From: Kiritimatiellia bacterium
GTDB taxonomy: Bacteria; Verrucomicrobiota; Kiritimatiellia; RFP12; UBA1067
NCBI GenBank assembly: GCA_017525225.1
Contig: JAFXTB010000026.1
Location: forward strand, 1-37,684
Length of the DNA: 37,684 nt
Direction: 5' to 3'
Shown here: one piece after another, positions 24,937 through 32,119 of the stretch
Layout of the letters: the number at the start of each line of letters is the position of its first letter
Numbering within the stretch: position 1 is the first letter of the stretch
Notes under the pieces: generated by a model
The model's input: only the letters and a program-made list of their open reading frames with translations
The model's database searches: none
Told to the model about the DNA's origin: nothing
Translations under genes and position numbers: made by a program

Positions 24937-25725
24937 TCATGCCTTCTGGACCTGCACCTCGGCGTAGCCGGCCTTCGCCTCGTTGAAGCTCTTCTCGCTT
25001 ATGAACTGCGCGTCGAGGAACTCGCGCACCTCGGCATTATCGGAGACCACAAATTTCTCGGGCGTCGCGCACTCTACGACCTTACCGTTCTTGAGCATCA
25101 TCACGCGATCGGCGAACAGCAGCGCACCCAGAAGGTCGTGCGTCACGACGATCGATGTTATGTGGCGTTCGGCGTTGAGACGCCTGATGAGCCGGTTGAT
25201 GGTTATGGAGGTCACCGGATCTAGGCCGGAGGTCGGCTCGTCATAGAGAATTATGTCGGCCTCGCGCACGATGGCGCGCGCAAGCCCTGCGCGCTTTGCC
25301 ATGCCGCCCGATATCTCCGCCGGGAAGCGGTCGGCGGCAGCCGTAAGCTCCACCGCCGCCAGAGCTTCAGCGACCTTCGCATCGATCTCCTCGTCGGAAA
25401 GCGAAGTGCATTCGCGAAGCGGAAGCGCCACGTTCTCCGCCACGGTGAGCCAGCCCAGCAGCGCACCGCCCTGGAACAGATACCCGAAACGCGCCCGGAT
25501 GGCGGCAAGCTTCTTGCCGCGGGCGTTGGCGATGTCAACGCCATCTAGAAGCACACGCCCTGAAGAAGGCGTGAGCAGCCTCACGGCATGCTTGAGCGTC
25601 ACCGACTTGCCTGTACCGGAAGGGCCGACAACGGCCAGCACCTCGCCGGGATTGACGGTGAAGCTTACCCCGGAAAGCACCTCCTGGCCATCAAACCGCT
25701 TTACAACATTTTCAAAACGAAGCAT
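24937..25725 (-). CDS. ABC transporter ATPase, MlaF/Mce type
   Basis: 262 residues starting at MLRFENVV, 10 bp after GGAG. The frame is open upstream, but that part is not conserved-looking. Walker A GPSGTGKS, Q-loop segment FQGGALLGWLTVAENVALPL (the hallmark of phospholipid-trafficking Mla/Mce ATPases), signature SGGMAKRAGLARA, Walker B ILYDEPTSGLDP, and H-loop VVTHD are all intact. It would power retrograde phospholipid movement between the membranes, but the permease (MlaE) and MCE protein (MlaD) genes are not beside it. Part of the infA-led chain, 59 bp behind uup. Confidence 0.88.
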   Translation of the reverse strand: MLRFENVVKRFDGQEVLSGVSFTVNPGEVLAVVGPSGTGKSVTLKHAVRLLTPSSGRVLLDGVDIANARGKKLAAIRARFGYLFQGGALLGWLTVAENVALPLRECTSLSDEEIDAKVAEALAAVELTAAADRFPAEISGGMAKRAGLARAIVREADIILYDEPTSGLDPVTSITINRLIRRLNAERHITSIVVTHDLLGALLFADRVMMLKNGKVVECATPEKFVVSDNAEVREFLDAQFISEKSFNEAKAGYAEVQVQKA

Positions 25726-25784
25726 CGCGTCAAATCTCCATGCCCGCATTATAGCAAAAAACACCGTCTGCCGCCAGCGAGATG

Positions 25785-27572
25785 TCACGACCGTTCGGAC
25801 AGTTCCAGCCAGCGCGTCTCGGCGGCGTCCAGCTCGTCGCGCGCCGCCGGCAGACGGGCCGCAAGCTCGCGGGCACGCGCACCATCGCGCGCATAGATGG
25901 CGGGATCGGAAAGCTCCGACTCCAGCGCCGCGATCTCTGACTCCAGCGCCGCGATGCGATCTGGCAACGCCTCCAGTTCACGCGTCTCCCTGTAGGAAAG
26001 TTTCCCGGGCCGCGCATCCGGTCTAGGACCGTGTTCGACGCGTTCCACGCGCACATCCTGGGCCTGGCGGCTTCGGGCACGCTCCTTTCCCATCTCCTTC
26101 AGCATTCTCGCGGCCTCGCTGTACCCGCCGGCGGAGAAACGCACTTCGCCGTCGCCAGCCAGCACGAGACATGACGTCACGGCGTGGTCGAGAAACTCGC
26201 GATCATGCGAGACTACAAGCAGAGTGCCCTTGTAGTCGAGGAGCCGCTCCTCCAGCAGTTCGAGCGTCTCTACGTCCAGATCGTTCGTAGGCTCGTCCAT
26301 GACGAGCAGGTTTGCCGGTTTCAGGAAAAGCCTGGCAAGCTGCAGACGCGCCTTCTCTCCGCCCGAAAGGGCCTTGACCGGCGTGCGCGCACGCTCCGGG
26401 GTGAAGAGGAAATCCGCAAGGTACGAATAGACGTGCTTCGTCACGCCGCCAATGGTTACGGTGTCGCGGTCCTTGTTGAGCGCTTCGGCGACAGAGGCAT
26501 CCGGCGGCAGATCCGCGCGGAGCTGGTCGAAGAACACCATCTCGACGCGCGTCCCGACGTCGACCGTCCCAGACGTGGGCTTCAGACGACCTGTGAGCAG
26601 GTTGAGCAGCGTCGTCTTGCCCGTGCCGTTGTCGCCCACGATTCCGATGCGCTCGCCCTTCAGGATGTCGGCGGTGAAGCCGCGTATGACGGCATCGCCG
26701 CCAGGATAGGCGAATGAAAGGTCCACCGCCCTTATCACGCGGTCGCCGGACGGTGCGGCGGTATCGAGCCGGATATTGGACGTTCCCACGGCTGCACGCC
26801 GAAGATCGAATTCCTGGCGCAGCCGCCGAAGCGCCTCCACCCGACCCTGGTTGCGAGTGCGGCGGGCCTTCACACCCTGCCGTATCCAGGCCTCCTCCTG
26901 TGCAAGACGCTTCGCCTTCTTCTCCCAGAGCGCGGCCTCGTCCGCAGCGAGGTCGGCCTTGCGGGCTAGGAAGGTGCGATAATCGCAGTTCCACCCGGAA
27001 AGCCGCCCCCGATCGAGATCGTATACGAACGTGGCGACATCCTTGAGGAACGCGCGATCATGGGTGACGAAGATGAACGTGGTCTCGGCATTCCGCTGGA
27101 TGAAAGTCTCCAGCCACTCTATGGATGCGATGTCAAGATGGTTGGTCGGCTCGTCGAGCAGCACAAGGTCAGGCTCGTCTGCAAGCACCCCCGCCAGCAG
27201 GACACGCCTTCTAAGGCCGCCCGAAAGGGAATTGAAGGCGGCATCCGGCGGAAGATCCATCTGGGACATCAGCTTCTCCGCGTCCTTAGCCTCGCGTCCG
27301 GCCAGGACGACGTCGCGCACCGTGCCCTGACGGTCGGCGGGGACATCCTGTCCAAGCATGGCGGTACGAAGCGCAGGCGCACGCACCACCGTCCCGGAAT
27401 CAGGCGCCAGCGTACCTGCGATAACCTTCAGCAGCGTGGATTTGCCTTCTCCATTGCGGCCCGTGATGCACGCCCGCATGCCGGAATCGACATTGATCGA
27501 AACGCAATCCAGCACAGAATCCCCCCCGAACGCGAGGGAGACTTCGTGAAGACTCAGCAGATGGCGGGCCAT
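25785..27572 (-). CDS. uup: ABC-F ATPase, Uup type
   Basis: 595 residues with two ABC domains. The first has GRNGEGKST, SGGLRRRVLLAGVLADEP and LVLLDEPTNHLD. The second has GDNGTGKTT, SGGEKARLQLARLFL and LLVMDEPTNDLD. Between them is the Uup-type linker (WEKKAKRLAQEEAWIRQGVKARR), and at the end a C-terminal coiled coil (~525-595, Leu/Glu/Ala heptads). There are no membrane segments; ABC-F proteins act on the ribosome or, for Uup, on DNA and branched intermediates. Its start codon overlaps the infA stop by one base (TGATG), so it is translationally coupled. Confidence 0.93.
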   Translation of the reverse strand: MARHLLSLHEVSLAFGGDSVLDCVSINVDSGMRACITGRNGEGKSTLLKVIAGTLAPDSGTVVRAPALRTAMLGQDVPADRQGTVRDVVLAGREAKDAEKLMSQMDLPPDAAFNSLSGGLRRRVLLAGVLADEPDLVLLDEPTNHLDIASIEWLETFIQRNAETTFIFVTHDRAFLKDVATFVYDLDRGRLSGWNCDYRTFLARKADLAADEAALWEKKAKRLAQEEAWIRQGVKARRTRNQGRVEALRRLRQEFDLRRAAVGTSNIRLDTAAPSGDRVIRAVDLSFAYPGGDAVIRGFTADILKGERIGIVGDNGTGKTTLLNLLTGRLKPTSGTVDVGTRVEMVFFDQLRADLPPDASVAEALNKDRDTVTIGGVTKHVYSYLADFLFTPERARTPVKALSGGEKARLQLARLFLKPANLLVMDEPTNDLDVETLELLEERLLDYKGTLLVVSHDREFLDHAVTSCLVLAGDGEVRFSAGGYSEAARMLKEMGKERARSRQAQDVRVERVEHGPRPDARPGKLSYRETRELEALPDRIAALESEIAALESELSDPAIYARDGARARELAARLPAARDELDAAETRWLELSERS

Positions 27573-27799
27573 CAGACCTTGTGGCGGTAGGTTATACGCC
27601 CTTTGGCAAGATCGTAGGGGGATATCTCCACGTCTACCTTGTCGCCAATCGCAATCTTGATGAAATACTTGCGCATTTTCCCAGATGGGAATGCCAGGAC
27701 TTCATGCCCGTTTTCCAGCCTTACCCTGTACATGGTGGCCGGTAGAACCTTTGTAACGGTTCCTGTTACCTTTATCGCTTGATCGTCTTCTTTTGCCAT
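27572..27799 (-). CDS. infA: Translation initiation factor IF-1
   Basis: 75 residues, the usual IF-1 length, starting [15 protein letters not shown]; a longer open frame upstream is untranslated leader. The S1/OB fold is complete ([39 protein letters not shown] is the core, ending GRITYRHKV). It binds the ribosomal A site during initiation. It has no evident Shine-Dalgarno: the bases before ATG are A/T-rich (GACAGTTTT). First gene of a six-gene leftward chain with its own promoter. Confidence 0.97.
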   Translation of the reverse strand: MAKEDDQAIKVTGTVTKVLPATMYRVRLENGHEVLAFPSGKMRKYFIKIAIGDKVDVEISPYDLAKGRITYRHKV

Positions 27800-27830
27800 A
27801 AAACTGTCTATGAGTTGATGAAACTTGGCA

Positions 27831-27859
27831 ATTGTATCAAAATCGGCCTTACAGGTCAA
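27831..27859 (-). promoter_or_regulatory. Sigma-70 promoter of the infA operon
   Basis: On the minus strand TTGACC (plus 27854-27859) and TACAAT (plus 27831-27836) are 17 bp apart, with TGA upstream of the -10 (extended). The start site would be about 25 nt before the infA ATG. Confidence 0.75.
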
Positions 27860-27886
27860 TAGGCACGCGCAAAAAACATTTTTCCC

Positions 27887-27925
27887 TGAAAAGAAGAAAG
27901 ACCCCCTGCGCATCCGCAAGAGGCC
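27887..27925 (-). terminator. Intrinsic terminator of the tRNA transcript
   Basis: On the minus strand an 11-bp stem (plus 27915-27925 with 27900-27910, including some G-U pairs) with a GATG loop is followed by TTTCTTCTTTTC. It lies between the initiator tRNA and the infA promoter and separates the two transcripts. Confidence 0.7.
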
Positions 27926-27936
27926 TCCTTGAAAAT

Positions 27937-28013
<77 letters not shown>

Positions 28014-28029
28014 ATCTGGTGTTCCCCAT

Positions 28030-28106
28030 TGGCGCGCCCAGCAGGAGTCGGACCTGCAACCCTCAGATTCGTAGTCTGATACTCTATCCAGTTGAGCTAT
28101 GGGCGC
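28030..28106 (-). tRNA. tRNA-Arg (ACG)
   Basis: A 77-nt cloverleaf: acceptor stem GCGCCCA/TGGGCGC, anticodon loop CTACGAA giving ACG (read as ICG), T arm GCAGG/CCTGC with loop TCCGACT, and encoded CCA after discriminator G. First in a two-tRNA leftward transcript. Confidence 0.95.
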
Positions 28107-28123
28107 AAACGGAAAACGCGGAT

Positions 28124-28152
28124 ATTCTACCACATCCGCCCTCTGGAAGCAA
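28124..28152 (-). promoter_or_regulatory. Promoter of the tRNA-Arg/tRNA-fMet transcript
   Basis: On the minus strand TTGCTT (plus 28147-28152) and TAGAAT (plus 28124-28129) are 17 bp apart, with TGG before the -10. It fires left just before tRNA-Arg and lies back to back with the tRNA-Ala promoter. Confidence 0.75.
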
Positions 28153-28183
28153 GGGGGTTTGTGAAAAAAAACATTAATTCCCA

Positions 28184-28212
28184 TTGACCCTCATTCTGCG
28201 GTTTGATATACT
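28184..28212 (+). promoter_or_regulatory. Promoter of tRNA-Ala
   Basis: TTGACC (28184-28189) and TATACT (28207-28212) are 17 bp apart, with TGA before the -10. A 7-bp hairpin CACCGCC/GGCGGTG (28225-28240) lies in the short leader between the promoter and the tRNA. Confidence 0.8.
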
Positions 28213-28249
28213 ACTCGCTGTTTCCACCGCCAAGGCGGTGTACTCTCAT

Positions 28250-28325
<76 letters not shown>

Positions 28326-28659
28326 TCTGTGGGAGTGCGTTTCACCCAATAAAATCAAGGGGACAACGCGTTTTCTGTTTTCAAAGAAACGAGCGATGAA
28401 AAAGCATCAAAGCGAAACGCGAAACAACGGGGCAAATGCTTACAAAAGGCATACACGTTGTATTCCCTCTTACCCCTCCTAACAACCGTACCCACAACGG
28501 AATCAATTGCCTTTCCCCATCTCAAACAAAATGTGTCTAGCAGCACTACCCCTTCCCACGTTGTAGTGGTTCAATGGCGGTCGGAAGTACCTTTTGGGCT
28601 TTGTACTTCATCCATAGCTCAACCGCCGATCTTGCGCAAGGTCAGGTTACAAAAGTCAA
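28326..28659. other. Intergenic region, no supported gene
   Basis: 334 bp between tRNA-Ala and the convergent lipoprotein gene. Open frames here are short and lack ribosome binding sites or recognisable sequence. No clear terminator with a T-tract is visible after the tRNA. Composition changes here from the G+C-rich left side to a more balanced right side. Confidence 0.4.
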
Positions 28660-29328
28660 TTACTTCCTTTCGGCAGGAGAAATGACCACTCCTGCATCTT
28701 CAGGATTGGTCAATTCAATGAAGTTCGGGTCAAGATAACGCCTGATGTGTTCTCTAGTAAAGTCATTGATGGTTGAACGGACAATGTTGTATTCAATTGA
28801 GCGCCATACAGACCAGTAGTTGAATACAAGCCCAGCAGGAAGGGCATACCAGCAAACGATGTAGCGGCATTTTTCCGTATGTGCTACGGACCATATCGGT
28901 TTCCCTTCTAGATAAACAATTGCAGACATATCTGCTGAATAGTTCTCGGGTATTGGAATCATAAAGAGTGTATATACGTACACAAATGCTTTTGCATACG
29001 CTTCGTCATACGAAAACCCCGAATCATTATACGTAAACTCAATGTGGTATCCTTTGTCATCCCTATTCCCATATGAGACCTCAGAAAACAATCCTGTCTC
29101 CTTTAGCGCCTCATCAATTTTTGCCTTTATTGATTTTACCGTGGGCGTACCAGGCGCATCATTCGCGGGGAAACATGTGTCGAACTTAAGCGAGTATGAA
29201 ATTGGCATCTTGTTCGACGAGTCGGTCTTGTAAATTGCGGTATCATCATTACGTGTGTACCCACAATCGTAAAGAAAACACCCTGACAGAAACGGAAAGA
29301 ACAAGATCGGTGTAAACAACCTCTTCAT
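28660..29328 (-). CDS. Putative lipoprotein, unknown function
   Basis: 222 residues starting MKRLFTPILFFPFLSGC, a lipoprotein signal with the lipobox Cys at 17. A hydrophobic stretch (AFVYVYTLFMIPIPE) and a second near CRYIVCWYALPAGLVF could be buried or membrane-associated. No family recognised. Its ATG overlaps the stop of the upstream gene (ATGA), so it is coupled to the PDZ-like lipoprotein. Composition is A+T-richer than the left half of the window, suggesting acquired DNA. Confidence 0.72.
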   Translation of the reverse strand: MKRLFTPILFFPFLSGCFLYDCGYTRNDDTAIYKTDSSNKMPISYSLKFDTCFPANDAPGTPTVKSIKAKIDEALKETGLFSEVSYGNRDDKGYHIEFTYNDSGFSYDEAYAKAFVYVYTLFMIPIPENYSADMSAIVYLEGKPIWSVAHTEKCRYIVCWYALPAGLVFNYWSVWRSIEYNIVRSTINDFTREHIRRYLDPNFIELTNPEDAGVVISPAERK

Positions 29329-30146
29329 TGCGCGACCTCCACGGATTTGATTGATGTGATGGAGTTGGAGAATTGGGCGATACTCTTTCGGTTGCTGATG
29401 GGCACTCCATTTATCGCGATGATTCTTTGGCCACGCTTGAACCCATCTGTTTCCGCCTTGCTACCGTGGACTACACCGAGAACCGTTACAGGGACAATGG
29501 CATCAGCACTTTCGGTCGGTAGCCGTCTTGGAATGAACGGGACAATCCCGTAGAACGCCTTAGGATCTATCTTCTTGAAATAGAGCGCATTATGTGTGTA
29601 GATATCAACGCTACGCTTAACAGGGACGGCATTCAGAGTAGTCGTAGAGGTCGTACCAGAGTAAGTTCCTGTACCGAATGTTGTACCACCTCTGCCATAA
29701 GCGGTGGCGTTAACAGTACCGTAGGTGTACGAGGTGGACGTCGAAGGAAGTAGCAACACGGATGTGTACTCCTTGGTTTTCTTAAACTTGATGTCAAAAA
29801 GGATCAGTTGAGCCCCGTGTTTCTCGGCAGTATCAACAGCGCATGTCATTCCATTGTATGGTGCCCAAAAGGAACTTACTCCGATTGGAAGGTATCCATC
29901 CTCGATGATGTTAATGACATCTTCTTCCGAGGTCGCAATCTTCAGTTCGACTTGTTGATTGGGAGTTTTAATCGCATTGAGAGCATCGTAGTATGCGCTA
30001 TCCTTGTTCACATAATATTCTTCGTAACGATTGGTCATACACCCCGACAAAACACATAGAAGCGATAGCATTCCAATTGGTTTGACCATTGGATTATTCC
30101 CCAAAAATCTATTCGCACGGTTTATTGTCTGTAAGTTATTCTTCAT
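29325..30146 (-). CDS. Putative lipoprotein with C-terminal PDZ-like domain
   Basis: 273 residues if started at the ATG behind AGAGGT. An internal ATG (30089) after GGGGA gives a more usual lipoprotein leader, MVKPIGMLSLLCVLSGC, and may be the real start. The middle contains a Ser/Thr/Gly/Tyr-rich loop (residues ~130-170). The last ~65 residues (VLGVVHGSKAETDGFKRGQRIIAINGVPI) look like a PDZ domain, normally used to bind peptide ends. It follows the AlbA_2 gene by 5 bp. Function unknown. Confidence 0.72.
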   Translation of the reverse strand: MKNNLQTINRANRFLGNNPMVKPIGMLSLLCVLSGCMTNRYEEYYVNKDSAYYDALNAIKTPNQQVELKIATSEEDVINIIEDGYLPIGVSSFWAPYNGMTCAVDTAEKHGAQLILFDIKFKKTKEYTSVLLLPSTSTSYTYGTVNATAYGRGGTTFGTGTYSGTTSTTTLNAVPVKRSVDIYTHNALYFKKIDPKAFYGIVPFIPRRLPTESADAIVPVTVLGVVHGSKAETDGFKRGQRIIAINGVPISNRKSIAQFSNSITSIKSVEVAQ

Positions 30147-30151
30147 GTCGC

Positions 30152-31597
30152 TTACCTCTCGTCTTGTTTGTCTGTCGTACTTGCGGATGTGAGTACCGCC
30201 AAGCCTTTTGCGGTAAGGCGATACTTCTGCGTGGGCGAACGCGGCGAATCGGGCTGCGTTAGTTCGATTAAACCAAGCCGCACTGCTGGACGCAGATAAT
30301 CTTCAGTGAAGGTCACTCTGTCTTTAAGTGACAATGCGCTCATTATCGCAGATCGAGGCATATCCCCCTTGATAACAGAAAGAAGCCGATTTACTTGTAG
30401 GGTCACTTGTTGGCTACTTGTAGGGTTACTTGTAGGGTTTATAGACACTACTTGGGGTACTGGAGGTGTCACTGGGAGCGCTACTTGGGCTTTTACATAT
30501 ACGGCGGCGACGGGTTGACCCTCCCTGTCCTGGGTGATGTAGGGTACGGTCATACGGATGAAGTTGTCGAGGAAGATAAAGTTCTCCCGCGCGTACTTCT
30601 GCATGATGTAACCCATGCCCGAGCCGAGAGATTCGACAAGTTCAAGGTCGCGAAATATGCGCATCAGTTCCTTGTTGCGAGGGATGGAAACACCCGCGAA
30701 GAAGTCATCCTTTGTGAGGCCCTCCGGCAAGCGTCCGAACGAGGTTATCTCTAGATGGTCGGAGAAGAGTTCGACCTTGGGCGGCACTTCGCGTGTGTAG
30801 TCGTTGTGGACGATGGCGTTGATGACGGCTTCACGCACGGCCTTCTCGTCCCAGAGCGGCGTGTCAATGCGCTCCAAGGCAGTCTTGCGCGTCCGCACGG
30901 TGTTCTCCACCTTCAGCCGTTCGATTACACGTTTCGTGGCGGTGACGAGTGAGGTCATGCCGTATTCGTTGTTGGCGACGAGTTCCACGCGATCGCACCC
31001 TGCGTACTTCGCAACCTTGATTGAGTTCGCGTTTTCGTCGGCAAGAAGATATGCGGCGTAGTTGTACGCGCCATCGTCCGTCAGCAATTCCAGCGTCCGC
31101 GCAAAGTTGTCGTTGAGTTTGAAGCCATGTTCTTGGTAGTAGATGCGCAATTGCTCGAAGGTGAGGTCTTGCCGGACGGAGCGTATGCGCCCGATGGAGT
31201 TTCGCACACGCCTTGCGAAAAGGTCTTCAATCATCGCCTCCGGCATCGGTTCGCAAGCCGTGCCCACGCGGATGAAACAACCCTTTGGTGTCATGCCATA
31301 GCGTTTGAGGTAGTATGGCTTCTCGCTGCCACCCGCGAAGAACACTTTGATTACCTTCACGCCGCCCACCTCGTCCGCCGTCACGTCGAACAGCCCCATT
31401 GCGGACGGAAGGAGGTTGTTGCGCAGTCTGTCCTTGATCTTGAGGATGTCGCCGTCGATATCCTTCACGCCGACGGGCTTCCCCGCCTTGTCGATACCGA
31501 TGTACAGGATGCCGCCTTCGCGCCTATTGAGGAACGCGACGGCTTCCTCTTCAAGGTCGATGTCGGGCGAAGTTGCTTGGTGTCGTGAGTCAGACAT
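30152..31597 (-). CDS. AlbA_2/Schlafen-like ATP-binding regulator, N-terminally short
   Basis: 481 residues. The order is AlbA_2 core (AVAFLNRREGGILYIGIDKA, GCFIRVG), a GHKL-like ATPase region (VREAVINAIVHNDYTREVP, LEITSFGRLPEG, GSGMGYIMQ), a Thr/Pro/Gln/Val linker, and a C-terminal winged helix (~420-475). Relatives carry a Glu-x-Lys stretch (consensus E-[FY]-K) about 10 residues before AVAFLN; here the protein starts with an unrelated MSDSRHQATSPDIDL, a TGA lies directly upstream, and no SD is seen. So the gene may be 5'-truncated or rearranged. Proteins of this type are suspected regulators or defence components. Heads a three-gene leftward set. Confidence 0.78.
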   Translation of the reverse strand: MSDSRHQATSPDIDLEEEAVAFLNRREGGILYIGIDKAGKPVGVKDIDGDILKIKDRLRNNLLPSAMGLFDVTADEVGGVKVIKVFFAGGSEKPYYLKRYGMTPKGCFIRVGTACEPMPEAMIEDLFARRVRNSIGRIRSVRQDLTFEQLRIYYQEHGFKLNDNFARTLELLTDDGAYNYAAYLLADENANSIKVAKYAGCDRVELVANNEYGMTSLVTATKRVIERLKVENTVRTRKTALERIDTPLWDEKAVREAVINAIVHNDYTREVPPKVELFSDHLEITSFGRLPEGLTKDDFFAGVSIPRNKELMRIFRDLELVESLGSGMGYIMQKYARENFIFLDNFIRMTVPYITQDREGQPVAAVYVKAQVALPVTPPVPQVVSINPTSNPTSSQQVTLQVNRLLSVIKGDMPRSAIMSALSLKDRVTFTEDYLRPAVRLGLIELTQPDSPRSPTQKYRLTAKGLAVLTSASTTDKQDER

Positions 31598-31810
31598 TCA
31601 TGCACACAGCAACTGGCGACATCAAGGCTGTGCCAATTACGACCCTCAATTCGCATGGCACAAACTACTCAGCGCGTGTTTCGATTCCCAACAACCTCGG
31701 CATCGTCATCAATGCTTCGCGCATTCTTGAAATCGAAGAATCGCTCCGTCGCATATTCACGCCCCCTGCAAAGTAGCCTTACCTCTTCTTCCCTGACTCG
31801 CCCTCATTAC
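31598..31810. other. Intergenic region with inverted repeat
   Basis: Contains a 7-bp inverted repeat TGTGCCA / TGGCACA (31629-31635 and 31656-31662) that could be an operator. A 59-codon rightward open frame (31600-31776) has no SD and starts two bases from the divergent start codon, so I do not call it. It may be the scar of the event that shortened the AlbA_2 gene. Confidence 0.3.
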
Positions 31811-31850
31811 GCCGCCACCATATAAGCGGCAGATTCTTCTTTTGCGTTTT
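31811..31850 (+). terminator. Possible intrinsic terminator
   Basis: GCCGC and GCGGC (31811-31815, 31826-31830) form a 5-bp stem with a 10-nt loop, followed by a T-rich stretch (TTCTTCTTTTGCGTTTT). It would insulate the restriction-modification gene from upstream transcription. The stem is short, so this is tentative. Confidence 0.35.
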
Positions 31851-31877
31851 GTTGCCCAACGCGAAGCGTAAAAATGA

Positions 31878-31883
31878 TATAAT
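31878..31883 (+). promoter_or_regulatory. Extended -10 for the restriction-modification gene
   Basis: A perfect TATAAT with TGA directly upstream. No good -35 at 16-18 bp; TTGCCC lies 20 bp away. Transcription would begin near 31890, giving a leader of about 230 nt that contains the structured element at 31989-32113. Confidence 0.55.
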
Positions 31884-31988
31884 ACACACCAATTCAAGCC
31901 ACCCGTGACTCGGCATGGACGGTGCGAAGGACATAGCCAAAGCGGACGTAAGTTCGCCTGTGCGTTTTAGAGTGACTTACAACAATCA

Positions 31989-32113
31989 GCGGTTTGGAAC
32001 CTGAGAAATTTCGTATTGCTGGATTCGTTGCGAGGGCACGCGAAAGCGTGGCCTCTCTTCGGATGAGCAATACGGGCAATCTCAGGGCCTCAAACCGCCA
32101 CCAAAGAGAGGCC
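31989..32113 (+). ncRNA. Long leader hairpin with alternative pairing to the ribosome binding site
   Basis: 31989-32098 can fold into one long interrupted hairpin: GCGGTTTG with CAAACCGC (8 bp), CCTGAGA with TCTCAGG (7), GTATTGCT with AGCAATAC (8), a 5-bp helix including one G-U pair, GAGG with CCTC, and CACGC with GCGTG capped by a GAAA tetraloop. The SD AGAGG at 32107-32111 lies just 3' of this fold and would be free. Yet GGCCTCTCTT at 32050-32059, inside the hairpin, is perfectly complementary over 10 bases to AAGAGAGGCC at 32104-32113, which contains the SD. The two folds exclude each other, so the leader can act as a translational switch. The trigger is unknown and no known riboswitch class is recognised. 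Confidence 0.65.
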
Positions 32114-32119
32114 CTTAAA

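Noticed and set aside
31600-31776. Small rightward protein of 58 residues
   Set aside because: No SD, starts two bases from a divergent start codon, no recognisable sequence.
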